From Streptomyces phaeochromogenes (GTDB lineage Bacteria; Actinomycetota; Actinomycetes; Streptomycetales; Streptomycetaceae), in assembly GCF_001418655.1 (NCBI RefSeq), contig NZ_LIQZ01000406.1:1-49005 (forward strand): 49,005 nt of DNA, read 5' to 3'. Under the pieces are notes generated by a model. That model saw nothing but the letters and a program-made list of their open reading frames with translations. It did not search any database and was not told where the DNA came from. Position 1 is the first letter of the stretch; each line of letters begins with the position of its first letter. Made by a program: the position numbers and the translations under genes. Positions 14,148 to 21,279 of the stretch are shown here, piece by piece.

Positions 14148-15040
14148 TGGGTGGTGGTGGCGCGTTCGGCAAGCAGCGTGTCGCGCAGCATCCGGGCGTT
14201 GGCCGGCGAGGTGTGGACCTCCCGGCGGATGCCCTCAGCCGTCACCTTCGCGTCCGGCCAACCGGCGGACACCTTCCGTGCCTCATCGAGCAGTTGGGCC
14301 GGAGTGCGCTTCGGGCGGGTCGATCGGGCGGCTGCGGGGAGTCGACCGGTGGCCCGACGGGGGCGGGTCGACTCTGCCGGTACCGGGCGCGGTGGGATCG
14401 GGGTGACCGGAGCCGAGGCAACGACCCGGACGGGCTTGAGCGGCAGGGCCGACTTCACGAACCCGATCTCGACCGGATCGGGCATCCGTACTGGTGTCAC
14501 GGTGATCGGTGCGAGGGTCGATTCTCCGAGGTCAGCCGTAGACCGAATCCTCATGGTCTTGGTGGATTCCTCCGCATTCGCGACCGGGGCCGGAATCGGG
14601 GTGGCGCGGTGGTGCAGGACCTTGGCGACCAGGTCGGAACCGAAGTAGATCGAGCCGACCGGAAGCGACGTAGCGAGCAGCACAAGCGCCCAGTTCGCCG
14701 GGTCCCAGTCGGCGAGGCGCGTCCAGTCGACCGTCCCGCCGTCCGCGTGCAGTCCGGGCACGAGGCCGTGAACGTAGTTGAGGACCAGAGAGGCGAGGGT
14801 GTAGGTGCCCAGCACCCGCAGCGCGAACTTCCGCGCATCGTCGGTGAGCACGAGCGTGGCGATCAGGGCGAGCGCCATCAGGCCGTCGACCACGAACGGG
14901 TACAGCGTCGCGGCCGTCTCATCCGCCCCGACCGCACCCGCGATGTCCCGCAGCGCGTTCCAGGACACCCGGAACGCCATGCCGACCACGACGACCAGGG
15001 CCAGCACGAGGGCGGCCCTGCCTTTGCGGTTGAGGTTCAT
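14144..15040 (-). CDS. DUF2637 membrane protein
   Basis: A 298-residue protein of the DUF2637 family, which is widespread on Streptomyces plasmids and AICEs. The N-terminal 135 residues have four probable membrane segments (AALVLALVVVVGMAF, LYPFVVDGLMALALIATLVL, VLGTYTLASLVLNYV, WALVLLATSLPVGSIYFG). A long Pro/Thr/Arg linker follows, then a C-terminal helical domain (KRTPAQLLDEARKVSAGWPDAKVTAEGIRREVHTSPANARMLRDTLL) that resembles a small helix-turn-helix. A membrane-tethered DNA-binding protein acting in transfer or its control is a reasonable inference. The ATG overlaps the upstream PycTM-like gene by 4 bp. Confidence 0.8.
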   Translation of the reverse strand: MNLNRKGRAALVLALVVVVGMAFRVSWNALRDIAGAVGADETAATLYPFVVDGLMALALIATLVLTDDARKFALRVLGTYTLASLVLNYVHGLVPGLHADGGTVDWTRLADWDPANWALVLLATSLPVGSIYFGSDLVAKVLHHRATPIPAPVANAEESTKTMRIRSTADLGESTLAPITVTPVRMPDPVEIGFVKSALPLKPVRVVASAPVTPIPPRPVPAESTRPRRATGRLPAAARSTRPKRTPAQLLDEARKVSAGWPDAKVTAEGIRREVHTSPANARMLRDTLLAERATTTQ

Positions 15041-15480
15041 GCCGCACCCCCAAGGGCGAGCAGCGCGGCGAGGATGAGAAGCGCCCCGCCGGCACACGTG
15101 AGGTCGACCGCGCGGCGCAGGCCGGTGAACTTGGCCAGCGCGATACGGGACAGATTCGCGACGTCCGCGCTCAGATCCTCCGACAGCGTCGCGGTGATCT
15201 GCTCGGCGGTGAGCGTGGCCCACAGCGGGAAGCCGTGCCCGCCCCGCAGGTTCGGGCGCACCGACCGCAGCAGCAGACCCGCCGCCGCAACCAGCAGCCC
15301 CATCCCGAGACCACCCGCGACGTACGCGGGAGCGGCGAGGGGGACGTCCTTGGCGACCGTCCACGATCCGGCGAGCACCGCACCGACGAACGCCAGCAAC
15401 AGACCGGTCTTGGTGTCGGTCCGCGAGATTTCCGCCTTCACCTCCGCATGAGCGGCGGCGAGAGTCTGGGGAGTGCTCAT
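15037..15480 (-). CDS. PycTM-like membrane protein (Pycsar effector family), orphan
   Basis: A 147-residue membrane protein. Its N-terminus EVKAEISRTDTKTGLLLAFVGAVLA (about 14-38) has the Ser/Thr-Arg-x-Asp-x-K signature of the PycTM (DUF5706) domain, and there are further membrane segments near 50-72 and 127-146. PycTM effectors of Pycsar phage defence damage the membrane on binding cyclic CMP or UMP. Here there is no pyrimidine cyclase gene anywhere in the element. Instead it sits second in the transfer operon, overlapping both neighbours by 4 bp. It may be a spread-type pore or septum protein sharing the same fold, or a true defence effector whose signal comes from elsewhere. Confidence 0.72.
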   Translation of the reverse strand: MSTPQTLAAAHAEVKAEISRTDTKTGLLLAFVGAVLAGSWTVAKDVPLAAPAYVAGGLGMGLLVAAAGLLLRSVRPNLRGGHGFPLWATLTAEQITATLSEDLSADVANLSRIALAKFTGLRRAVDLTCAGGALLILAALLALGGAA

Positions 15481-15743
15481 GCGCCCACCCCCGCCGTGTG
15501 CGTCGCGGCGGTGTTCGCCAGCGTGCGGCGGGCGGCCAGCACCTTGCGGTGGGCCCGGCGGATACGCCGCGCGTCCAGCTCCGTCGGGACGCGGTCCAGC
15601 GTGATGATCTGCGCGTCCAGCAGCTCGATGCTCGCCTCAATGACGGGCATCTCGCACTCGATCGCGTCCAGCTCCGCAGCCGTCGGCTCGCGGTCGAAAA
15701 CGTCGGCGGTAACAACCGTCTGAACAGTGACGATGTGCACCAT
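15477..15743 (-). CDS. DUF6284 family protein, first gene of the transfer operon
   Basis: An 88-residue, mainly helical protein resembling the DUF6284 family seen in Streptomyces AICEs. Features are the Thr/Val-rich start MVHIVTVQTVVTADVFDREPTAAELDAIE, an acidic middle (IEASIELLDAQIITLDRVPTELDARR) and a basic C-terminal helix (RRIRRAHRKVLAARRTL). No catalytic motif is seen. It is the first gene after a leader of about 270-350 bases carrying an antitermination-like box and hairpins, and it overlaps the PycTM-like gene by 4 bp. Being first makes it a candidate for a transfer-control protein, but no function is known. Confidence 0.75.
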   Translation of the reverse strand: MVHIVTVQTVVTADVFDREPTAAELDAIECEMPVIEASIELLDAQIITLDRVPTELDARRIRRAHRKVLAARRTLANTAATHTAGVGA

Positions 15744-15781
15744 GGGTCGTAGTTCCCTTCACAGGTGGAACGGCCCGAACA

Positions 15782-15868
15782 GCGGCCCCGGGTTGCCCCC
15801 CGGGGCCGCGCGCCGTTGAAGTCGGAAGTCCGGCTCCCCTCAGCGCTGCTCGTACGAGACGAGCAGCG
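15782..15868. terminator. Two leader hairpins upstream of the transfer operon
   Basis: One perfect 11-bp GC-only stem with a 6-base loop (15782-15792 with 15799-15809) lies 39 bp before the first gene. A second 10-bp stem lies at 15844-15853 with 15859-15868. Both are downstream of the rrn-like box on the minus-strand transcript. They are the structures that an antiterminated RNA polymerase would need to pass. Confidence 0.6.
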
Positions 15869-15986
15869 GAGGCAACCGGCCGCAGCCACTGAGCCGCGGA
15901 AAGGTCAGTCGCGCTGTATCGCACACGGGACAAAACCCGTGCGCGCCCGCCCTCTTGCTTTCAGAGGTGGGACGGATTCACCTCAA

Positions 15987-16012
15987 GCACGCTGTTGAGT
16001 TCTCAAAGAACG
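15987..16012 (-). promoter_or_regulatory. rrn-leader-type antitermination box in the transfer operon leader
   Basis: On the minus strand this segment contains TTTGAGAACTCAACAGCGTG, flanked by CGTTC on the 5' side. From memory it is nearly identical to the conserved sequence in the leader of Streptomyces ribosomal RNA operons, where the boxB/boxA-like elements recruit Nus factors. It lies about 245 bases upstream of the first transfer gene, with strong hairpins in between, in the correct orientation to act on this operon. Confidence 0.65.
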
Positions 16013-16093
16013 ACCAGCTCAGGCCCCATGTGGAAGCGAGCTATTCCGAACTGACACGGCTAAGAAGCAGCCCAAAGCAGACTCTTCCAGTTC

Positions 16094-16167
16094 ACTGTCC
16101 TAGGACTGTGACCGCCTGAAACGAAGATGGCATGCAGTCCCAGGACTGTCAACAGTCCTGGGACTGT
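16094..16167. promoter_or_regulatory. Three palindromic operators of the GntR repressor
   Basis: Three matches to ACAGTCC-NN-GGACTGT lie at 16094-16109, 16134-16149 and 16152-16167. The third is perfect and the others differ at one position each. Sites two and three are themselves mirror images, giving a 15-bp perfect stem around a 2-base centre (16135-16166). They lie between the leftward transfer operon and the rightward gntR gene, so one repressor could close both promoters, as KorSA does in pSAM2. Confidence 0.8.
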
Positions 16168-16200
16168 GATTCACTGGGACGCATCGGAGGGAGATCGGCT

Positions 16201-16995
16201 GTGGCAGCCAAATGGCGCGAGCTAGCGGATCGGCTCGCGGAACAGATCAGAAGCGGCGAATACGCGCCGGGGGCCCAGTTGCCCCAGATCAGAGACCTTG
16301 TCGAGGCTGGGGAAGGCTCCAAGTCCACGGTCCATCAGGCGTACAGAGCGCTTGAGACCGAGGGACTGGTGACGTCGTCACGGGGGCACGGCACGGTCGT
16401 ACGCCCGCGCACTCCACTCAAGCGGCTCGGTATCGCCCGGTACGACAAGGCGAAGTGGCGTGACGGCGATGAGGTCGCGTTCATCGCGGACCGGGTGGCG
16501 TCAGGGCGTGAGTACAAGCGCAACGAGCAGACACAGACCGTGAGCCGTGTGGAAGCGAGTGCTGTCGTTGCCGAGGGGCTCGGTGTCCCGGTCGGCTCCG
16601 AGGTGTACGCGCGCGCCCGCTTGGTGAAGGAGGGCACTCAGCCCACCCACACACTGACCAGCTACTACCGACCCGAACACGTCGAGGGGACGCGCATCGT
16701 CGACCCCACGCCCGGACCCGCCGGCCGTGGCGGCGGATACAGGGTGCTGTACGACGCGGGGTACGAGATCGACCACATGAGAGAGGCCCTGTTCGCTCGC
16801 GTCCCCACGTCGGACGAAGTGAAGCTCTTGCAGTTGCCGTCGGGAGAGCCCGTCGTGGAGCTGCACCGCACGACCTACACCGCTGACGGCACGGTCGTTG
16901 AGTACGCCATCGGCCTCCACGCGGCATCGCGCTTCGCGTGGGAGTACGACTTCAAGGTTCCGGACTCGGCACAGGACGGGAAGGGGCAGAAATGA
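16201..16995 (+). CDS. GntR/HutC-type repressor (KorSA-like)
   Basis: A 264-residue regulator. The N-terminal GntR winged helix (about 1-75) includes IRSGEYAPGAQLPQIRDLVEAGEGSKSTVHQAYRALETEGLV. The C-terminal UTRA/HutC ligand domain includes GSEVYARARLVKEG and the end EYDFKV. KorSA of pSAM2 belongs to the same family and keeps transfer and replication silent while the element is integrated; the divergent position here suggests the same role. The GTG at 16201 has a GGAGG ribosome site 10 bp upstream. The longer in-frame ATG at 16132 lies inside an operator and was rejected. The stop overlaps the next gene by 4 bp (ATGA). Confidence 0.88.
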   Translation: MAAKWRELADRLAEQIRSGEYAPGAQLPQIRDLVEAGEGSKSTVHQAYRALETEGLVTSSRGHGTVVRPRTPLKRLGIARYDKAKWRDGDEVAFIADRVASGREYKRNEQTQTVSRVEASAVVAEGLGVPVGSEVYARARLVKEGTQPTHTLTSYYRPEHVEGTRIVDPTPGPAGRGGGYRVLYDAGYEIDHMREALFARVPTSDEVKLLQLPSGEPVVELHRTTYTADGTVVEYAIGLHAASRFAWEYDFKVPDSAQDGKGQK

Positions 16996-17657
16996 TCTCG
17001 GCACAGGCGTGGGCGGATGCCCGACTTCTGTGGGACTACCACCGCATGCACCACGACCCACGGCCCTGTTCAGTGGCGGTCGGCCTGGGCAGCCACGACC
17101 TCGGTGTAGCTGACGTGACGGCGGAGCTGTATCACCAGGGCATGGCGCCGGTCGTTGTGTTCACCGGGGCCACCAGCCCCACTACCCGAACGCGCATGCC
17201 GCGGGGAGAAGCGGTCCACTACCGCGAGCGAGCATTGCAGCTCGGGGTACCCGATTCCGCCGTGTTGCTGGAATCGCGCGCTACGAGCACCGCGGAGAAC
17301 ATCGAGTTCACGAAAGCAGTGCTGGCCGAGGCCCGAATCCAGACCTCGTCCGTCCTGCTCGTGAGTAAACCGTACGAAGAGCGGCGGTCGTACGCCATGA
17401 TGCGGAAGCTCTGGGCCGAGGTCGAGGTGGTGTGCGCATCCTCGCCGATGGGCTTGGAGGAGTACGCCGACTCCATCGGGGACGCTCGTATGGTGATCGA
17501 CATGACCGTGGGCGCCCTGCAACGCGTGCTCTTGCTCCCCGGCTGGGGTCTGGCCATCGAGCAAGATGTCCCGGACGTCGTCGAGGCTGCCTACGAGCGA
17601 CTGTGCGCCGAGGGCTTCACGAGCCGACTCGTGCCAGAAGCAGCGGAACGGGCCTGA
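16992..17657 (+). CDS. YdcF / DUF218 family protein
   Basis: A 221-residue protein with the DUF218 fold: VAVGLGSHDLGVADVTAELYHQG, VVVFTGATSPTTR, PRGEAVHYRERALQLGVPDSAVLLESRATSTAENIEF, SVLLVSKPYEERRSYAMM. YdcF of E. coli binds S-adenosylmethionine, and other members act on cell-wall or vitamin intermediates; the reaction here is unknown. It has no membrane anchor, unlike the SanA/ElyC branch. It overlaps the repressor gene by 4 bp and is the last gene of that transcript. In pSAM2 the gene after korSA is pif, a Nudix hydrolase that blocks redundant transfer, so this protein occupies the same slot and could have a similar immunity role by analogy only. Confidence 0.85.
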   Translation: MISAQAWADARLLWDYHRMHHDPRPCSVAVGLGSHDLGVADVTAELYHQGMAPVVVFTGATSPTTRTRMPRGEAVHYRERALQLGVPDSAVLLESRATSTAENIEFTKAVLAEARIQTSSVLLVSKPYEERRSYAMMRKLWAEVEVVCASSPMGLEEYADSIGDARMVIDMTVGALQRVLLLPGWGLAIEQDVPDVVEAAYERLCAEGFTSRLVPEAAERA

Positions 17658-17672
17658 GCTACCGCGCCTCGG

Positions 17673-17700
17673 AAAGGCCCCGTCGGAGGACGGGGCCTTT
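17673..17700 (+). terminator. Terminator after the repressor-ydcF operon
   Basis: A perfect 12-bp stem (17673-17684 with 17689-17700) with loop GGAG begins with AAA and ends with TTT, so it can work on both strands. It separates the rightward repressor unit from the leftward ABC-3C-like cassette. Confidence 0.85.
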
Positions 17701-17744
17701 CGTGCGTTGTGAACTCCTCATGCGATGATGCCCGCGCTTTGGCC

Positions 17745-19781
17745 CTATTCGATCGGCATGAGCAGATGCTGACCCTGCGTCGGAAGGATATTGCAGGGAA
17801 TTCCTGTGAGAACCTCCCCGAGTTCGCGAGGGTCTTCGCTGGTGGCATAGATAACTTGACAACCGGCTGCAGCGCCAACGCTTAGGCGTCGCACGAATGC
17901 TGCCAAGCTTCCGCGGTCGGTTTCATGCTGCCGAGGCTCATCAAAAACCAAGAGGTCGGCATGGTGTCCGTTCTTGGCCTCCTTGGAAGCTTCGAATAGC
18001 GATACATAATAGGCCCATTTTGTTCGAATCATATCGCTGGCACTGATGGCCATGGTTAGATCGAATGCTAGCTCCATGCCATCATTCACAGGAACTAGCG
18101 ACTCAGGATCGATTGACAGCTCTGTTGGTGGAATGCTGCGCAAGCCGTAATCCGTGACTTGCTGCCGAAAGCTGCGCTGCCAGTTTTTGAGCGTCTCTTG
18201 GTCATCAGGATTCATTGACCCTGTTCCAAGATCGCGTAGGCGGTCTCGAACGTCTTGCCATTTTTCGGAGAGGTCATCAAAGACTTCGCCCAGTTGATCT
18301 AGGAAGTCTAGGAGACGCTGACTGTGCTCTGCTGTGTTACTCAGGCGGATCTGTTCGTGCAGTTGCGCCTTGCTTGGGATGCTCGATGGACCAGAGAGTT
18401 CGTCTCGGAGAACCCTAACTTGCCCTCGTGCATCATCCAGTAGCGCTTGGAGTGCACGCTTTTCACTTTCCAGCATTTCAACGCGTTGCGAAGCTGCCCT
18501 CTGTACAGAAAGAACCGTCTCTTTCTCTGCTTCCACCTCTGCTAGGGAGGTCTCCAAGTTCGCGGCGACACCAGTAGCAACTTCGCGGCCATCCAATTCC
18601 TGGCCGCAAGTAGGGCATGAATCACGGGAAACTACGCCGATTCCGAGTTCACTGCCCAACGTGCGAAGCTTCCGCATATCTGCCAAGCGTTGGCGTTCCG
18701 CTTCCAGGGTCGCCAGTCGTGCCGCCAGGATGTCCACATCATTGCGAGTGAGGCCTAAGCGCTCGTTGATTAGCCGAAGGCTAGCGCCACGTGCGCGAAC
18801 CTGATCTTCAGCTGATTCGAGTTCGTCACGAGATTGCGTTGTCCTCGCACCTGCCGTAATCACGTTGCTTGCTTCAAGTTCGTTGAGTCTCTCACGCCAG
18901 GACCTGAGGACAGTTTCTAGAGGGAGCCATTGTTCATCCGCTAGCGTTTCGATCACCATGGGTTGGCGACGAGCCGGTGTGACTGGATTCTCTGGGAGAA
19001 ACGAAATCCGGCCGCGTACTGTTGCGGCAGACTCGACTGCTCGCTCGTACGCATTGGTCCACGACGTTTTGATCTGTTCTTCTTCGGCCTTCAGTGCGGC
19101 TTGCGCTCGTAGCCGCTGCAATGTGGAAAGCCCCAGTGTGAACTCAACTGATCGTCGGAGCACATCGCGAATTCGCAGGTAAGTCGGCATCCTGGGGGCG
19201 ACGCCCGACCATCCAGATTTCTGTTCGACATAGAATAGGGGAAAGATTGCTTCAAGATAGAGTGGCACTTCTGCGGAATTAAATCCAGGGACCTTGGGTA
19301 GATCCCATTTCATAAAGTTGGCCAGCTCATGGTGGAATCCGAGTTCTCTTGCAGCTGCGCCTGGTTGCCTGACGAACATATCAACCTGGCGCGCTCGGGC
19401 CAGGTCCTCGTATGAACGGGCTTGCCATGTCTGCACAAGCGAAGTGTCAACCTGGTCGCCGAGAATGAATCTCTTTGACCGGAGGTGCCGATCTTCCTCG
19501 TTCCTGACAGTGACCGTAACCCACGACTCTCTGACTCGTGCCCGCCTTCCATCGGGGAAGTCCGCAACGGATAGTAGAGCTGGACCAAACGGCGCCTTGC
19601 GGGAAGCAGAAAACATCCCCTCAAGTCCTAGGCCATAGACGATGGCTTGCAGCAGAGTGGACTTCCCGAAGCTGTTTGGGGCGGCGAGTACGTTCAGCCC
19701 TTCTTGGAAGTTGGCAAAATATCTGAGGGTGCCCAGCTCAGTTCGCGAGCAGATTTCCAGATCTGCGATTTTCAGCGTCAC
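17745..19781 (-). CDS. Rad50/SMC-like ATPase with zinc hook, ABC-3C-type component
   Basis: A 678-residue ABC ATPase of the Rad50/RecN class. Walker A is APNSFGKST (34-42). Two long coiled-coil arms (about 215-380 and 400-530) flank a zinc hook CPTC (C389, C392). Walker B is LLVFDEPRQHE near 610-620, followed by VIYATSEDP. The GTG at 19781 overlaps the upstream stop as GTGA and begins with the first beta strand of the ATPase; an ATG at 19844 would overlap the upstream gene by 67 bp. Such ATPases sense nucleic-acid or protein cues in conflict systems and license an effector. Base composition is clearly lower in GC than the core element, and Leu342 is a TTA codon. It is the last gene of a three-gene coupled operon. 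Confidence 0.82.
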   Translation of the reverse strand: MTLKIADLEICSRTELGTLRYFANFQEGLNVLAAPNSFGKSTLLQAIVYGLGLEGMFSASRKAPFGPALLSVADFPDGRRARVRESWVTVTVRNEEDRHLRSKRFILGDQVDTSLVQTWQARSYEDLARARQVDMFVRQPGAAARELGFHHELANFMKWDLPKVPGFNSAEVPLYLEAIFPLFYVEQKSGWSGVAPRMPTYLRIRDVLRRSVEFTLGLSTLQRLRAQAALKAEEEQIKTSWTNAYERAVESAATVRGRISFLPENPVTPARRQPMVIETLADEQWLPLETVLRSWRERLNELEASNVITAGARTTQSRDELESAEDQVRARGASLRLINERLGLTRNDVDILAARLATLEAERQRLADMRKLRTLGSELGIGVVSRDSCPTCGQELDGREVATGVAANLETSLAEVEAEKETVLSVQRAASQRVEMLESEKRALQALLDDARGQVRVLRDELSGPSSIPSKAQLHEQIRLSNTAEHSQRLLDFLDQLGEVFDDLSEKWQDVRDRLRDLGTGSMNPDDQETLKNWQRSFRQQVTDYGLRSIPPTELSIDPESLVPVNDGMELAFDLTMAISASDMIRTKWAYYVSLFEASKEAKNGHHADLLVFDEPRQHETDRGSLAAFVRRLSVGAAAGCQVIYATSEDPRELGEVLTGIPCNILPTQGQHLLMPIE

Positions 19782-20362
19782 GTTGCGTTCCCTGAATCTG
19801 GGCGAGGAGGGGTTGATGTCTTGGTCAATCCAAGATTGTCCCACATGCGGGCGGCGGTAATTGGGCGGATTTGAGTTAGGAAAACTTTCTCGTCACGCAT
19901 CAAACTATCGTCTGCGGTTACGAGGCGAAGATATTCCTTACCCTTGACCGTCAGGGTGTGCCGACTATTCGGCTTCTCTTCGAAGAGTGTCTCTGCTCTG
20001 CCAATGTTCAACGTGTCGTCTAGCTCGGGACTGAACCGCCTTAGTGGAGCGCTTAGGCGGCTGCGAGTATGCCAAGCTTGCAAGAAATCGCTGCGATTTT
20101 TCACGTCAGATACTGCCCAAAGCAGAGCGTGTAGCTGTTCGATAGTTGCCGATTTCCCATGGCAGGAGCCCAGGATTAACACAATTAGAGTCACGCGCCA
20201 GGCAGCTTTTCGCTGCACTGGAACTGGCATGGCTGTAGGAGTGAGTTCGACAGGAGTGCGCGGGACTCGCTGAGGAATCCCTTTCAGTCCCACTAAGTCG
20301 CTCGGGAAATCTGAGAATTCTTCGGGTGGATAGAATCCATTGAAACTGCCGAGGATTGTCAT
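19778..20362 (-). CDS. Middle component of the ABC-3C-like cassette
   Basis: A 194-residue protein with no enzyme motif. It contains hydrophobic helices (AAWRVTLIVLILGSCHGKSATIEQLHALLWAV) and a C-terminal part (SRHTLTVKGKEYLRLVTADDSLMRDEKVFLTQI) resembling the recognition helix and wing of a winged helix-turn-helix. Size, position and fold match the middle component that bridges the ATPase and effector in ABC-three-component systems. It overlaps both neighbours by 4 bp, so the three proteins are probably made in fixed ratio. Leu23 and Leu62 are TTA codons, rare in Streptomyces and read only by the bldA tRNA, so its synthesis may be limited to later growth stages. Confidence 0.65.
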   Translation of the reverse strand: MTILGSFNGFYPPEEFSDFPSDLVGLKGIPQRVPRTPVELTPTAMPVPVQRKAAWRVTLIVLILGSCHGKSATIEQLHALLWAVSDVKNRSDFLQAWHTRSRLSAPLRRFSPELDDTLNIGRAETLFEEKPNSRHTLTVKGKEYLRLVTADDSLMRDEKVFLTQIRPITAARMWDNLGLTKTSTPPRPDSGNAT

Positions 20363-21279
20363 GCGGCCACCCTTCGAAAGCGAAGCGGGCACTTTATGAG
20401 CCACTCGGCAACGGCGTACCAGGCCAGTTGTTCGCATAGCACGCTTGAGATGCCCGGGGCGTCCTTCTGAAGTCCTTCTGCGATTCTGCGAACTAGTGAG
20501 GCCATGACCTCGGGACCGGGTTCTCGCATACCAGATACTGTCATCGTTAGCGTACCGAGGACATTGCTTAGCCTGCGGTTCACCGCCTGATAAATTGCCG
20601 AGTACTCGCGCTCCAGGTGAGACATTTGCGCCTGGCCTCTAAAGAAAGCGTTGAGCATTTCGTTTCGATACTCATTCAGCCATTCTGGATCACCCGCCAG
20701 GCTAGGATCTACGATCAACTTTTCATCGATGCGTGCGCTAAGAGCCGTTGTGGCGGGCGTTGTAAATTCATCGTCGCCTACCGGAGGGACGTCGATGTTG
20801 AGCTTGGCGTCAACTTCTCCGTAGAGGCGAGAGCGCTCAGCGGCAAATTCTTCGTCTGTGTAAATTAGGATTTCGAATGTGTCTGCGCACCATCTTGGCC
20901 GAGGATCCATGGTGAGGATCTTGCGGCTTTTCTTGCGCGCATATTCCACCAATGAGCGGCTGTCGAACTCAGGTGTCAAGAGAATCCAGGTGTGAAGGCG
21001 GATATCTCCCAAGAGTCGACATGTGCCATCGACGTCGTCGCAGAGTCGTTTGATGTCCTTATAGATCTTCTTCTTTTGCCCCTGCGTAAGAGACTCAATA
21101 GAATAGGCTTCTGCCGGCGCGTAGCACTGGTAGCCAACCCCTTCGAGACGAAAGGCTTCAAGCCCTCCGTCTCCACCATCTCTGGCAGGAATGAACTGGA
21201 TCCGAGAGTCATAGCGCATCGCTAGTAGTCGACGGCAGTGCGACTCCCACTCTCCACCGTCCCATTGCTCTCTGATCAC
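20359..21279 (-). CDS. Nuclease-fold effector-like protein with QCY motif, ABC-3C-type component
   Basis: A 306-residue protein. Residues 10-55 follow the pattern of a PD-(D/E)xK restriction-like fold: an N-terminal helix EWESHCRRLLAM, then RDGGDGGLEAF (D34, D37, E41) and GYQCYAP (51-53 is QCY). The expected catalytic Lys is Tyr, so it may be inactive or use another residue. The C-terminal 120 residues are helical (YSAIYQAVNRRLSNVLGTL, LVRRIAEGLQKDAPGISSVLCEQLAWYAVAEWLIKCP) and fit the C-terminal interaction domain of ABC-3C proteins. It is first in the operon, starts with GTG and overlaps the middle component by 4 bp. The exact activity is unproven; GC is lower than the rest of the element. 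Confidence 0.65.
   Translation of the reverse strand: MIREQWDGGEWESHCRRLLAMRYDSRIQFIPARDGGDGGLEAFRLEGVGYQCYAPAEAYSIESLTQGQKKKIYKDIKRLCDDVDGTCRLLGDIRLHTWILLTPEFDSRSLVEYARKKSRKILTMDPRPRWCADTFEILIYTDEEFAAERSRLYGEVDAKLNIDVPPVGDDEFTTPATTALSARIDEKLIVDPSLAGDPEWLNEYRNEMLNAFFRGQAQMSHLEREYSAIYQAVNRRLSNVLGTLTMTVSGMREPGPEVMASLVRRIAEGLQKDAPGISSVLCEQLAWYAVAEWLIKCPLRFRRVAA

Noticed and set aside
15037..15480. Complete Pycsar defence system
   Set aside because: No pyrimidine cyclase gene is present next to the PycTM-like gene or anywhere in the element, so only an orphan effector-like gene is claimed.
14144..15889. Single 581-residue protein covering DUF2637 and upstream genes
   Set aside because: The added N-terminal part is out of frame with two well-supported overlapping genes (PycTM-like and DUF6284). 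DUF2637 proteins begin at the MNLNRKGRAALVLAL segment.
16132..16200. ATG start for the GntR repressor at 16132
   Set aside because: The added 23 residues would be encoded by the operator palindromes and lack coding character. GTG 16201 has a good ribosome site.
19782..19844. ATG start for the Rad50-like ATPase at 19844
   Set aside because: It would overlap the upstream gene by 67 bp and add 21 residues before the first ATPase strand. The GTGA coupling at 19781 matches the operon style.
17745..20437. Wadjet, Gabija or Septu defence system
   Set aside because: There is no TOPRIM subunit or UvrD-like helicase and no JetA-C-like set. The ATPase has a zinc hook and a small middle protein, which fits ABC-3C better.
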